DNA from: Scandinavium goeteborgense
GTDB taxonomy: Bacteria; Pseudomonadota; Gammaproteobacteria; Enterobacterales; Enterobacteriaceae
Assembly (NCBI RefSeq): GCF_003935895.2
Contig: NZ_CP054058.1
Coordinates: 2,709,177-2,773,176, forward strand
Direction: 5' to 3'
Length of the DNA stretch: 64,000 bases
A program made the position numbers and the translations under genes. Below the pieces are notes generated by a model, which had not been told where the DNA came from, did no database searches, and worked only from the letters and a program-made list of their open reading frames with translations. Every line of letters begins with the position of its first letter. The first letter of the stretch is position 1. Below are positions 1-7,958 of this stretch, in pieces.

Positions 1-1
1 G

Positions 2-916
2 ATGGTGACGCACATGGAGTCGACCTATCTGACCAAGATCGATACGGCGACCCGTTTGCAGCATATCGTTTACGCCCGCAACAGCAGCGAGATGCAGATC
101 CCGGAAGGCTTTGCTGTTCCGTGGGATGAAACGCTGTGCAAACGTGCGGTGGACGAACAGCACTATTTCAGCAATGACGTGGAAACCCGCTGGCCCGACT
201 GCCATGCCGCGCAGGCCCTGGGGATCAGCACCTTTTTCACCACGCCCGTGCATCTGACCGATGGTTCGCTGTATGGCACGCTCTGCGCTTCTAGCCGCGA
301 CCAGCACAGTTACAGCATTAACAGCGAACACGTGCTGCACCTCTTCGCCAGCCTGATTGCCCGGTATATTGAAAAAGAGTCACTGGTGACGCAGCTGCGT
401 CAGGCCAACGAAGCGTTGATTACGTATTCCTACACCGATGCGCTGACAGGCCTCGCCAATCGACGCGCCGTGTATGAACATCTCGACATTTTGTTTGAGC
501 GCGCGCGGGTGAACCAGTCACATGTCCTGGTGGCGTTTATCGATCTGGACGATTTCAAAGAAATTAATGACGTTCATGGCCATCAGGCCGGTGATGAATT
601 TTTGATTCAGGTCGGCCAGCGGCTGGCCTCGGTGATGAGCGATGAAGATATCGTTGGGCGTCTGGGCGGGGATGAGTTTCTCGTCGCCTGTGAAATCACG
701 TCCAGCGGGCAGAAAGCGCCGTTTATTGACCTGCTGCGCCGTCAAATCCGCGGCCACTATCTGCTGAGTGGCCACACGATTAATTATCCTGGAGCCAGCA
801 TTGGCACCATCGACGTTAACCCGTATGAGCTGGACGCAGAAAGCGCCATTCAGGCGGCAGACGCTGCGATGTATCTGGATAAAAAAGCCCGCCAGAACGT
901 GGTTGTCGCCTCCTGA
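2..916 (+). CDS. dgcP: Diguanylate cyclase DgcP (GAF-GGDEF), 5' end outside window
   Basis: Makes c-di-GMP from two GTP. The first two thirds look like a GAF sensor domain (about residues 1-125 of the visible part), followed by a GGDEF domain with an intact GRLGGDEF signature. The I-site position has SDED, not RxxD, so product inhibition is probably absent. The reading frame is open to the window edge. The visible start aligns with an internal Met near residue 33 of E. coli DgcP (YeaP), so about 30 residues are missing. The gene is convergent with the DUF2534 gene. Identity rests on recalled similarity to YeaP (GAF segment ESTYLTK, ARNS, TLCA). Confidence 0.85.
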   Translation: MVTHMESTYLTKIDTATRLQHIVYARNSSEMQIPEGFAVPWDETLCKRAVDEQHYFSNDVETRWPDCHAAQALGISTFFTTPVHLTDGSLYGTLCASSRDQHSYSINSEHVLHLFASLIARYIEKESLVTQLRQANEALITYSYTDALTGLANRRAVYEHLDILFERARVNQSHVLVAFIDLDDFKEINDVHGHQAGDEFLIQVGQRLASVMSDEDIVGRLGGDEFLVACEITSSGQKAPFIDLLRRQIRGHYLLSGHTINYPGASIGTIDVNPYELDAESAIQAADAAMYLDKKARQNVVVAS

Positions 917-952
917 TACGCCCGCGATAGCGCGGCGTTCAGGCATCATCAC

Positions 953-1213
953 TTATTGGTCGCGGTCAGGCTCTAACAGAATGAATCCCAGCGGAATGGA
1001 GCACAGCAGCGTGAAAACGATGCTGTACACCAGCACCATCGCGCCCTGCATGATGAACATCGAATTTGACCAGACGTGATACGGTAAATCGTACTCCTCG
1101 ACCACTCCGCCAAATGTGGCATGTCCCACAAGCGCCAGCGCGATGACAAAGATGGCGGCAACCGCCAGAATAAAGCGCTTTCCGTTCTTTGTTTTAAATT
1201 GTTCCAGCTGCAT
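953..1213 (-). CDS. DUF2534 family small inner-membrane protein
   Basis: A protein of 86 residues with two hydrophobic segments: about residues 16-33 (an AVAAIFVIALALVG run) and about residues 53-80. A short extracytoplasmic loop holds the motif EEYDLPYHVW. It looks like the DUF2534 family of enterobacterial membrane proteins, whose function is unknown. The start was placed at the internal Met because AGAGAAG sits 6 bases before it. The longer frame, opening at 1255, has no ribosome site. It is convergent with dgcP. Confidence 0.7.
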   Translation of the reverse strand: MQLEQFKTKNGKRFILAVAAIFVIALALVGHATFGGVVEEYDLPYHVWSNSMFIMQGAMVLVYSIVFTLLCSIPLGFILLEPDRDQ

Positions 1214-1492
1214 TACAGACTTCTCTGATGGGATTTTCCGGCGCAGTTTTAACATTAAATTAACCCGGCGGATATCTGTTTTTCGTTCATAACTGTACGG
1301 CTGCTCTTTTTAGCAGCGAATGCCCCTGACAGCCCTTCTCGCCCGCCCTCCAGGTAAAGAAAAACAGAACCCAGGTGGGTGTTTTATACTTAAGCATTGT
1401 GAGGCTCGCCTCGCATTCTTTTGACTCATCCCGCTATACGCACCTCGGTTTAGGCCGATGAATTCACGCAGTGAACAGTGAGGAATGACATT

Positions 1493-1888
1493 ATGAGTTT
1501 ATTCGACCAGGTGGCAGGCATGCTCGGTGGTAAGGACGGACAGGCTGGCATCTATCAGGCGATACTAACGTGGATTAACGAGCAAGGCGGCGTCACCGGC
1601 CTGTTGGCAAAATTTCAGCAGGGAGGATTGGGTTCGGCGATTGAATCCTGGATAAGCACCGACACCAACCATCCGGTATCGGGTGACCAGATTACGTCTG
1701 TGCTAGGTTCGCCTGCCATTGCGGATCTCGCGGCTAAACTGGGCATCGACACGCAAAGTGCGTCAAACCTGATTGCCGAGCATTTGCCAAAAGTCGTCGA
1801 TACGCTTTCACCCGATGGACAGGTTAATCAGCAACAGGACCTGTTGTCTGAAGGCATGGGACTGCTGAAAGGTAAGCTTTTTAGCTGA
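1493..1888 (+). CDS. YidB-like protein (DUF937)
   Basis: A soluble protein of 131 residues, rich in Gly, Ser and Ala, that lines up along its whole length with E. coli YidB. Shared features are the MxLFDxV start, the EQGG motif, the GGLGS turn, the LGxDxxxASxLxAExLPK stretch and the LLKGKLF end. The biochemical role of DUF937 proteins is not established. The ATG at 1493 is preferred over the GTG at 1478 because AGGA lies 8 bases upstream of it. It is probably a second copy apart from the dnaA-region yidB, since its neighbours differ. A 240-base gap upstream shows no clear sigma70 promoter. Confidence 0.75.
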   Translation: MSLFDQVAGMLGGKDGQAGIYQAILTWINEQGGVTGLLAKFQQGGLGSAIESWISTDTNHPVSGDQITSVLGSPAIADLAAKLGIDTQSASNLIAEHLPKVVDTLSPDGQVNQQQDLLSEGMGLLKGKLFS

Positions 1889-1911
1889 CGAAGTCCCTGA
1901 ATGACAGGCAT

Positions 1912-1935
1912 AAAAAAACCGCCCATTGGGCGGTT
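1912..1935 (-). terminator. Intrinsic terminator of the 75-residue gene
   Basis: CCGCCC-ATT-GGGCGG stem at 1919-1933. A run of seven A on the plus strand (1912-1918) becomes the U tract on the minus strand. It sits 20 bases after the stop at 1952 and also separates the convergent YidB-like gene. Confidence 0.8.
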
Positions 1936-1951
1936 ATCTGGACAATCAGTT

Positions 1952-2179
1952 TTACAGGTACTTTTCAGCTGCTTTGAGGATATCTTCTGCAGCAAGTTCT
2001 CTGTCTGTGGCGACGTGGATTACATTGTGATCGCCGGTCAAAGAGGGAAAACTGGCAGACATTATTATCAAATTTGCCTCCTCTCCGTTCGGATATTCAC
2101 GACGTATTGACGTTTCATCAGGCATTACGGAGACGACGGTAAGAGGTTCTGCGTTAAAAAACACGAGCACTTTTTTCAT
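1952..2179 (-). CDS. Conserved small protein of unknown function (75 residues)
   Basis: A soluble protein of 75 residues starting MKKVLVFFNAEP, with an acidic C-terminal helix (ELAAEDILKAAEKYL). No signal peptide, membrane segment or cysteine motif is visible. The start at 2179 has GGAGAAC directly upstream; the longer frame from 2209 has none. An own terminator follows. I do not recognise the family. Real-gene status is supported by the ribosome site, the terminator and normal codon use. Confidence 0.65.
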   Translation of the reverse strand: MKKVLVFFNAEPLTVVSVMPDETSIRREYPNGEEANLIIMSASFPSLTGDHNVIHVATDRELAAEDILKAAEKYL

Positions 2180-2252
2180 TCGTTCTCCGGATGGATGTCT
2201 GTCTGTCACCTGTCCTAATTTAAAGACTATTTATCTGATAACGTCGTGCGTT

Positions 2253-2453
2253 TTACTTTCTGAACTCGGCAATAGCGGAAACAGAAGCAGGACGTTGCCA
2301 GGTGTAAATATTATCGGCGGTGACCATTGCTGATTTGCAAAAAATACATTTTGCACCGAACGGGTTTTTTTCAGTCACATCGAAGGATGAAGTCCGATAT
2401 TGTGAACCGTGGCAGCAAGGGCAGCGGAAGTGAATTGAGTCAGTAATAATCAA
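2253..2453 (-). CDS. YmcF/YnfQ-type cold-shock zinc-ribbon microprotein
   Basis: A protein of 66 residues with two Cys pairs (CPCC and CIFC) spaced as in a zinc ribbon, plus the conserved HGSQYRTSSFDV stretch. This matches the small proteins YmcF and YnfQ, encoded just downstream of E. coli cspG and cspI and made in the cold. It begins 4 bases after the stop of the Csp gene. There is no ATG: the frame opens at TTG (or the ATT codons after it), with a GAGG that overlaps the csp stop. Translation is therefore likely coupled to the csp gene. The exact first codon is uncertain. Confidence 0.8.
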   Translation of the reverse strand: MIITDSIHFRCPCCHGSQYRTSSFDVTEKNPFGAKCIFCKSAMVTADNIYTWQRPASVSAIAEFRK

Positions 2454-2457
2454 GCCC

Positions 2458-2667
2458 TCAACGTGGAACTACGTTGACAGCGGAAGGACCCTTAGGACCT
2501 GCTTCAACGGAGAAATCAACTTCTTGATTTTCATACAGAGTACGGAAATCGTTGCTTTGGATAGCAGAGAAATGTACGAAGACATCTTTGCTTCCGTCTT
2601 TTGGTGTAATAAAGCCGAAACCTTTTTCAGCATTAAACCATTTAACAATACCAGTCTGATTAGACAT
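2458..2667 (-). CDS. CspA-family cold-shock protein
   Basis: A single cold-shock domain of 69 residues. RNP1 (KGFGFI) and RNP2 (VFVHF) are both intact, as is the start [11 protein letters not shown]. It binds single-stranded RNA and DNA and melts secondary structure at low temperature. It resembles CspG, CspB and CspI more than CspA, and the YmcF-like gene after it supports that. AAAGGT lies 8-10 bases before the ATG. The long leader upstream carries a cold box, so expression should be cold-induced after transcription. Confidence 0.93.
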   Translation of the reverse strand: MSNQTGIVKWFNAEKGFGFITPKDGSKDVFVHFSAIQSNDFRTLYENQEVDFSVEAGPKGPSAVNVVPR

Positions 2668-2820
2668 GTTTTTTTACCTTTAATTATTATTTGGCCCGCA
2701 GGCAGTGTTTGGTTTGAAAACCTGTTGTTTCTAAGAAAACTGAAGAAGGTACATCAAGGAGAGAAAATGATGAGGACGACTTAAGAGAACTGTTTCAGAT
2801 AACGTGTATGTTCAAACCGA
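2668..2820 (-). promoter_or_regulatory. Long cold-shock 5' leader with cold box
   Basis: Read on the minus strand, CGGTTTGAACATACACG (about 2803-2819) matches the cold box at the start of cspA-type transcripts. This predicts a leader of about 150 bases before the start codon at 2667, the length typical of cspA, cspB and cspG. Such leaders refold in the cold and open the ribosome site. The -10 upstream is AT-rich but not obvious. The leader length is inferred from the cold-box position. Confidence 0.7.
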
Positions 2821-2977
2821 TAGAACATTAACGCACGATTAAATTTATTTAGCAAGGCTTATCTCAAAAGATTTTTCAGAGCCGGGAAAAGTCTGCATTG
2901 TTAAAAATAAAAAAATGAATGAGGGCTTTTCGCGGGCTATTGAGGTATTGTTTTGCGCCAACATATAAGGAATACAC

Positions 2978-3148
2978 ATGGCTGAACGTAAAAATCGTCA
3001 ACTTCGCCCTTCCCAACCCGCAGAATGTTCATGTCCGAAATGTGCAAAGAAATCAATGCACAGTCCATCAAGAATCAAGAAAAATAGTCCTTTGCTCTGC
3101 CCCTATTGCGGCACGCTCTTTTCTGCGTCGCAGCTCGCTGCCAGGTAA
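2978..3148 (+). CDS. Putative zinc-ribbon microprotein (56 residues)
   Basis: A short frame hidden by a longer spurious frame. ATG at 2978 follows AAGGA by 7 bases. The product is very basic at its N-terminus (MAERKNRQLRPSQP). It has two cysteine clusters, CSCPKC at about residues 17-22 and CPYCG at about 41-45, as in a zinc ribbon. A strong terminator follows. It is divergent from the cold-shock gene. I do not recognise a named family; nucleic-acid binding would be a guess from the charge and zinc knuckles. Confidence 0.65.
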   Translation: MAERKNRQLRPSQPAECSCPKCAKKSMHSPSRIKKNSPLLCPYCGTLFSASQLAAR

Positions 3149-3218
3149 TTAGACACCTTTCTGCTGAGGCACGCGCTTAGTGCATTACCCTGAGCGCAGT
3201 CAGGCATCAGGTATAGAA

Positions 3219-3245
3219 ACGGGAACCCAAAGGTTCCCGTTTTTG
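3219..3245 (+). terminator. Intrinsic terminator after zinc-ribbon gene
   Basis: ACGGGAACC-CAAA-GGTTCCCGT stem of 9 perfect base pairs (3219-3240), followed by a T run. It lies 70 bases after the stop at 3148, which supports the short gene being transcribed. Confidence 0.85.
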
Positions 3246-3265
3246 TTATCTGCGGCGTAGCGCCC

Positions 3266-3697
3266 TTACAGTGATTTATCGACCGTGGTGTCTGAGCCTC
3301 TGGTCAGGATGCGTACTTTGTCGCCCGGATTAAAGACGACTCCGCCGGTGTACGACTGGACCACGTCGATAGTGGCGCCTGACTCGGTTTTAATCAGCAA
3401 ATCGACCTGCTGTGGCGCCTGCTGCGTACTTTGATGGTAGCGTGATGCCCCCGCCCCGGCGAGTGCGCCAGCGGCGGTCATTGCGGTCTTGCCCTTACCG
3501 TTGCCGAACTGGTGGCCTACCACGCCGCCCAACGCCCCGGCTGCGAGTGTCCGTAAAGGGTGATACTGCCCGTTAGCCTCGCTGATGACACGACTCTGCT
3601 GAACCACGCCGTATTCCACCAGCGTTTTGCTTCCGGCAAAACTAGACTGGCTGGCGAAAAGCAGAAAACTGACTGCGATGAGTGCACTTTTTTTCAT
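3266..3697 (-). CDS. Exported glycine-zipper protein (17-kDa antigen/SlyB-like)
   Basis: A protein of 143 residues. An N-terminal signal peptide (KKSALIAVSFLLFASQSSFA) has no lipobox cysteine, so it is probably cut by signal peptidase I. The middle carries a glycine-zipper hairpin (LAAGALGGVVGHQFGNGKGKT, then GALAGAGA), as in the 17-kDa antigen, SlyB and YcfJ families. The C-terminal 45 residues are predicted to be a small beta domain. It is related in design to ycfJ at 47.9 kb in this window. Start: ATG at 3697; a GTG nine bases upstream is also possible. Exact function unknown. Confidence 0.75.
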   Translation of the reverse strand: MKKSALIAVSFLLFASQSSFAGSKTLVEYGVVQQSRVISEANGQYHPLRTLAAGALGGVVGHQFGNGKGKTAMTAAGALAGAGASRYHQSTQQAPQQVDLLIKTESGATIDVVQSYTGGVVFNPGDKVRILTRGSDTTVDKSL

Positions 3698-3834
3698 GAT
3701 GGCCACTTTTTATCGTTTTAAACGTAGTCGCGATTCTGCCAGTCCGGGCGAGTTTCCTCTAAGTCATTAATGCTACAGCACTCCCTGACAGGCTTTACCA
3801 GAGCATACTTGCGTCTATTGCTGCCACGGCGGCC

Positions 3835-3862
3835 TTGACACTGAGTATCCATACAGTATAAA
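3835..3862 (+). promoter_or_regulatory. SOS promoter with LexA box, upstream of msgA
   Basis: TTGACA (3835-3840), 16-base spacer, TATAAA (3857-3862). The spacer and flanks contain CTG-N10-CAG (3841-3856) with the AT-rich core AGTATCCATA, the LexA consensus. LexA bound here would cover the whole core promoter, so the gene should be induced by DNA damage. Confidence 0.85.
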
Positions 3863-3895
3863 ACTGTGCATCTAAACGGTACAAAGGAAGCAGTA

Positions 3896-4138
3896 ATGTT
3901 CGTCGAACTGATTTATGACAAACGCAATTTCGCAGGCTTGCCTGGCGCACAAGAAAAGATCCTCAGCGAACTCACCCGTCGCGTTCACCAGATTTTCCCG
4001 GAAGCAGACATTCGCGTTAAGCCAATGATGACGCTGCCGGCGATCAACACTGACGCCAGCAAGCATGAAAAGGAACAGATAAGCCGCGCCGTTCAGGAAA
4101 TGTTCGAAGAAGCGGACATGTGGCTGGTCGACGAGTAA
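3896..4138 (+). CDS. msgA: DinI-family protein MsgA
   Basis: A protein of 80 residues starting MFVELIYDKRN and ending in an acidic helix (EMFEEADMWLVDE). This matches Salmonella MsgA and the DinI fold (beta-alpha-beta-beta-alpha). DinI binds RecA filaments and tunes the SOS response; MsgA was named for macrophage survival. The ATG at 3896 has AAGGAAG upstream; an in-frame GTG at 3866 would start inside the promoter. The LexA box 40-55 bases upstream supports SOS control. It is convergent with the large GGDEF-EAL gene, only 7 bases away. Confidence 0.88.
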   Translation: MFVELIYDKRNFAGLPGAQEKILSELTRRVHQIFPEADIRVKPMMTLPAINTDASKHEKEQISRAVQEMFEEADMWLVDE

Positions 4139-4145
4139 CGCGCCG

Positions 4146-6728
4146 TCAGCCGCGATTCACCGTTGCCGAAAAGTCATCAAAGGGAAGTGGCCTGGAGAAG
4201 TAGTATCCCTGCACCAGTTCACATCCCATTTCCTGAAGCTTCTCAACCATCTCCAGCGTTTCAACACCTTCAGCCACCAGCGGTACGTTAAAGCTTTTGG
4301 CAAGCGTCAGCACCGACGAAACCACCGCCGCATTCTTCTCATTGGTTAAAATATCAGAGACAAACGTTCTATCGATTTTCAGACAGTCGAACGGGAATGA
4401 GTGCAGATAAGAGAGGCTCGAATAGCCAGAGCCAAAATCATCAATCGCCACGCTCACGCCCAAACGGCGCAGATACTTCAGCGTGTCGACAATCTGGTCG
4501 GTGTGTTTCATCAGCGTACTTTCGGTGATTTCCACGCAGATGTTGCCGTTCATCAGCTCGTTTTCCTGAATACAGGTGAACAAATGCGAGGTAAAATCAG
4601 GTTGCTGCAGCTGCATGGCTGAAATATTGACGTGCAGTTTGAAATCTTTCGGCCCCCCGCGCGCAATAAACTTCGCCAGCTGCTTACAGGATTCGGCAAT
4701 AACCCAACGCCCAATCGGAATGATCAGCCCCGACTCTTCGGCCAGACTAATGAACTTGATGGGCGAGATAAACCCTTCGTCCGGCGTTTGCCAGCGAATC
4801 AGACACTCACCTTCATTGCAGCTATCCTGGTGATTCAGGTTGATGATCGGCTGCATGACCATATGGAATTCGTTGTTGGCGATAGCATGCTGTAATTTTT
4901 CATGCAGACGAATATTCTCTAGCCCTTGTTCCTGCATTTCCTGCATAAAGACCAGCGACTCACCGTTACCAATCTTTTCCGCGTGCTGCACCGCTATCCC
5001 GGAATTCAAAATCACTTCCGGCATACGTTCCTGAGTCATACGACCAAAGAACAATCCTGAATTGCCGATAAAGCAGTAACGCTCCGTATCCGCATCGCCA
5101 TCAGATTTAATATCCAGGAAAAGGGAATGCAGAATATCTTCGAAGAAGGTTAAATCCTTTTCTTCGTAAACTTCAGGGAATATCGCCAGGAAACTGCCGT
5201 AGTCATCACGGCACAACAGGGTTCCACCTGGAAGTGCATTCTGCATCCGGCTGACGAAGCTGCGCAGGAAGCGGCCGGAATACTCAAGCCCCATCACTCG
5301 GGAAATATTTGCGGCATTGCTGAGGTGGATACGAGCAAACAGGTTTTTACCTTCATAAGCTTCAGGCTTACTGAGCATCCCGGCGCGAGTTGGCAGGCCC
5401 GTCAGCCTGTCCTCTTCAACCAGCTTGCGGTGCTTTTCGGTGCGGGCCGCCAGCTCATGGGATAATCTGAAGAAACTGGTGTCCAGTGTCGCCACTTCCG
5501 GGAAGAGGCGTTTATTCTCTTCCGGCTTCCACTGCATATTGAGCAGGTCTTTGGTTTTACTGATGATATTGTTCAGTGGGCTGAAGAAATTACGCAGGAT
5601 CAGAGCCGCAATCAGATACATAATGGCGAAAAGGATCAATATCTTGATCGCAAACGTGATAATCGTTTTCTTGATGTTGCCCGAGAGCGAATCTTTCGAG
5701 GTGATCAGCAGCACATGGCCCTGTATCAGGCGATCTGAACTGCCATATTTTATCGAATGGACGAAATACTTGTCGCCGGTATCCGTGGTTATCTCGGCCG
5801 GGCTATTTGGCTGGGTGCTTCGCTCAAGGATCTCTGGCGTTAACAGTTTGCGCAGTTCATCGGTTGAAAGCTTCTTCCCTTTGGCCTGGTGATGTTCCTT
5901 CGCAGAAGCTGCCACCTCCTGCTGCATAAGCGCAGGGGAAATGGGCATTTCTGACGACGAGACAATATTATTATGTCGACCCGTTATCAGTATGGTGTTG
6001 TCTTTGAAAGGCAAAACTTCACAGACGTAGCGGCTCATGCTATCGGGAAGAATATCAGAGGAAACGACCCCCAAGAGTTTTCCGGCACGGTTATACACTG
6101 GCGTTCTGTACGACAGCATTCTGTCACTGTGGTTGTAAGCGCGTTCATAGACTTTTGACCAACTCGACGTTCCGCCTTGTGTGACTTGCTCCAGCCACGG
6201 TTGCACGAGTTTATTAAAATCATAAACCGTATTCACAATCCGAGAGTATTCCGTCGACCCTTCATAGACGTTCAGTATGTTATGCGCGTCTCCGGTCGTC
6301 TTCTCCATGCTAATGATTTTTTTGCCATTAACATCAAGGCGATTGAACGCGACATAATTCCCGTCAGGCGTGGTGAAGGACATCCTGTCGACCGAGACAT
6401 GACCAAACAGATTGGTTTTGATTAGCTTTTTTAATGTTTCAGTAACCTGTGTGGCGTTTAATGCATCGAGATCGCTGTTCTCGAAGGTACGCGCAAAAAG
6501 CTGGTTAGTGACGGTCGGAAGATCCATATAGTCTTCCAGCGTTTGCACGACATTATCCCCGCTGGACTGAATGAGCCTCTCGCCGGTATAGCGGATGGTG
6601 TCATCCATGCCGGTGCTGACAAACATGGCCAGCATCGCTCCTGCAATGCAAAACGATATGATGGCCAGCCCGGCTAAAGCGCAGGCTAGCGATACGGGAT
6701 ATTTACTGTGGGAAATCGTGTTTTTCAT
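4146..6728 (-). CDS. Membrane c-di-GMP phosphodiesterase with degenerate GGDEF and EAL
   Basis: A protein of 860 residues. TM1 spans about residues 12-38, a periplasmic sensor region about 40-350, and TM2 about 354-378. Then come a linker, a GGDEF-like domain (about 435-595) and EAL (about 605-855). The GGDEF site reads RDDYGSF, so it cannot make c-di-GMP. The EAL domain keeps the catalytic set: E641-x-L-x-R, N701, E733, DDFGSGYSS (763-771), K784, E820 and Q840. It is therefore predicted to hydrolyse c-di-GMP to pGpG. The periplasmic part may be a Cache-like domain; no named ortholog was assigned. It is paralogous to the gene at 12529. Confidence 0.88.
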   Translation of the reverse strand: MKNTISHSKYPVSLACALAGLAIISFCIAGAMLAMFVSTGMDDTIRYTGERLIQSSGDNVVQTLEDYMDLPTVTNQLFARTFENSDLDALNATQVTETLKKLIKTNLFGHVSVDRMSFTTPDGNYVAFNRLDVNGKKIISMEKTTGDAHNILNVYEGSTEYSRIVNTVYDFNKLVQPWLEQVTQGGTSSWSKVYERAYNHSDRMLSYRTPVYNRAGKLLGVVSSDILPDSMSRYVCEVLPFKDNTILITGRHNNIVSSSEMPISPALMQQEVAASAKEHHQAKGKKLSTDELRKLLTPEILERSTQPNSPAEITTDTGDKYFVHSIKYGSSDRLIQGHVLLITSKDSLSGNIKKTIITFAIKILILFAIMYLIAALILRNFFSPLNNIISKTKDLLNMQWKPEENKRLFPEVATLDTSFFRLSHELAARTEKHRKLVEEDRLTGLPTRAGMLSKPEAYEGKNLFARIHLSNAANISRVMGLEYSGRFLRSFVSRMQNALPGGTLLCRDDYGSFLAIFPEVYEEKDLTFFEDILHSLFLDIKSDGDADTERYCFIGNSGLFFGRMTQERMPEVILNSGIAVQHAEKIGNGESLVFMQEMQEQGLENIRLHEKLQHAIANNEFHMVMQPIINLNHQDSCNEGECLIRWQTPDEGFISPIKFISLAEESGLIIPIGRWVIAESCKQLAKFIARGGPKDFKLHVNISAMQLQQPDFTSHLFTCIQENELMNGNICVEITESTLMKHTDQIVDTLKYLRRLGVSVAIDDFGSGYSSLSYLHSFPFDCLKIDRTFVSDILTNEKNAAVVSSVLTLAKSFNVPLVAEGVETLEMVEKLQEMGCELVQGYYFSRPLPFDDFSATVNRG

Positions 6729-6977
6729 GCAGCTGTCACTAAAGGGTTAAATGACCAAGAACATCTCGTCATGCAAGCACGATAGAGGGAGCAATACTTC
6801 TCTTGATTCATGTTCAGAAATTAATGTTTATCGGACGTATAATTAGGACACAAACGATTATTTAGGTCCTGACATTCCGTGCGGTAATCGCAAGAATGCT
6901 CTGAGTAAATCCTGAGTGGGGTGAACTTTATGGGGAGCGAGGGCCTGGTCTGGTTTGAGGATGCGCAGTGCGCCGGA

Positions 6978-7616
6978 TTAATACTCTTCCGGCAGCGTTT
7001 TATCTATGGAAATCAACTTTCCTTTTTCCATCGTGATGTATCCACCTTCTTTGAGATCGGCGAGTACACGGAACACATGCGTTCGGGAGAGCTTGGTGCG
7101 CCGCATAATGAAATTCGCCAGCCCTTCCTTTTCGTTCTCAAACGTCCGTGCCCGGTAGAGATAGCGATGCAGCATCGGTTTGATGGTTTGATAACTGGTT
7201 AGCTGTTTTCTTTCCGCCAGCAATTCGAGGGAAAATATGGTCATGAAAACCAGTATCTTTGACAACACACTCATGTGTTCCGGGCTCTGATAAAAGAGTG
7301 CCATGAATTTTTCACACGATATTTTCACGGCAGTCACGGGCGTCATGCACTTATATTCAAAACGTAAAAGCGGACAGTACTCTTCCATCAATCCGATAGG
7401 CATATATTCAATGGTGTTGCCCACAGTCAGTTCATTATCTTTGTGCGAAATAGCCACTGAGCCATTAAGAACAATATAAATAAAGCCGGAATGGAGTTTG
7501 ACACAGTCAGTAGGTGCCAGTGTAAAAACATCACCACCAATACTAATATCATCAATATAGCGCCCTAATTCCAGCGACTTATAATAATGGTGGATATTCT
7601 CAAAATTGGCTTGCAT
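6978..7616 (-). CDS. IprA/YaiV-like Crp-fold transcriptional regulator
   Basis: A protein of 212 residues: an N-terminal cyclic-nucleotide-binding-like beta roll, a long central helix, and a C-terminal winged helix (about residues 160-205, RRTKLSRTHVFRVLADL). The end (YITMEKGKLISIDK, then LPEEY) closely follows E. coli IprA (YaiV), which affects peroxide resistance. No cAMP-binding signature is seen. The start at 7616 has AGGTG 5 bases upstream; the frame also opens at 7631. It is divergent from the alkylsulfatase gene, so it may control it. Confidence 0.78.
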   Translation of the reverse strand: MQANFENIHHYYKSLELGRYIDDISIGGDVFTLAPTDCVKLHSGFIYIVLNGSVAISHKDNELTVGNTIEYMPIGLMEEYCPLLRFEYKCMTPVTAVKISCEKFMALFYQSPEHMSVLSKILVFMTIFSLELLAERKQLTSYQTIKPMLHRYLYRARTFENEKEGLANFIMRRTKLSRTHVFRVLADLKEGGYITMEKGKLISIDKTLPEEY

Positions 7617-7958
7617 GTTACACCTGAACACTCTTTAGACTTATTGCGAAGTATAGCATCTGAAAGCGTAAACGTCTTTTCCAAATTTATATCCCTCTTT
7701 ATCATTGCGCAACAAATAAGCAGTACCATTTGGGACTATTCAAATAATATAAGGCGCATAAAATATCTTCAACAAATCCCAACAAATCCGGCGACGGCAG
7801 CCCAACATTTTTCCAATAATTTCAGTGCTGTACGTTGCGTTTTCCGTTTTAGAACTACAGTTAAAGCAATTCATTATGCTGTGATTTCGGTGCTGACGAA
7901 AAATCACGCGATATTCAGTAGAACTGAACACGCTAAATCATACCAGGAGGTTGAACGA
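7617..7958. promoter_or_regulatory. Divergent control region between regulator and alkylsulfatase
   Basis: 342 AT-rich bases. They hold two perfect tandem copies of CAACAAATCC (7770-7779 and 7780-7789), one helical turn apart. Two inverted repeats lie nearer the alkylsulfatase start: GTGATTT with AAATCAC (7881-7907) and TTCAGT-AGA-ACTGAA (7914-7928). The ribosome site CAGGAGG (7944-7950) precedes the ATG at 7959. No convincing -35/-10 pair was picked out. Confidence 0.5.

Noticed and set aside
2919-3152. 77-codon plus-strand frame over the zinc-ribbon gene
   Set aside because: No ribosome site and no family signal. The shorter frame at 2978 has AAGGA and two Cys pairs, so the longer frame is a shadow.
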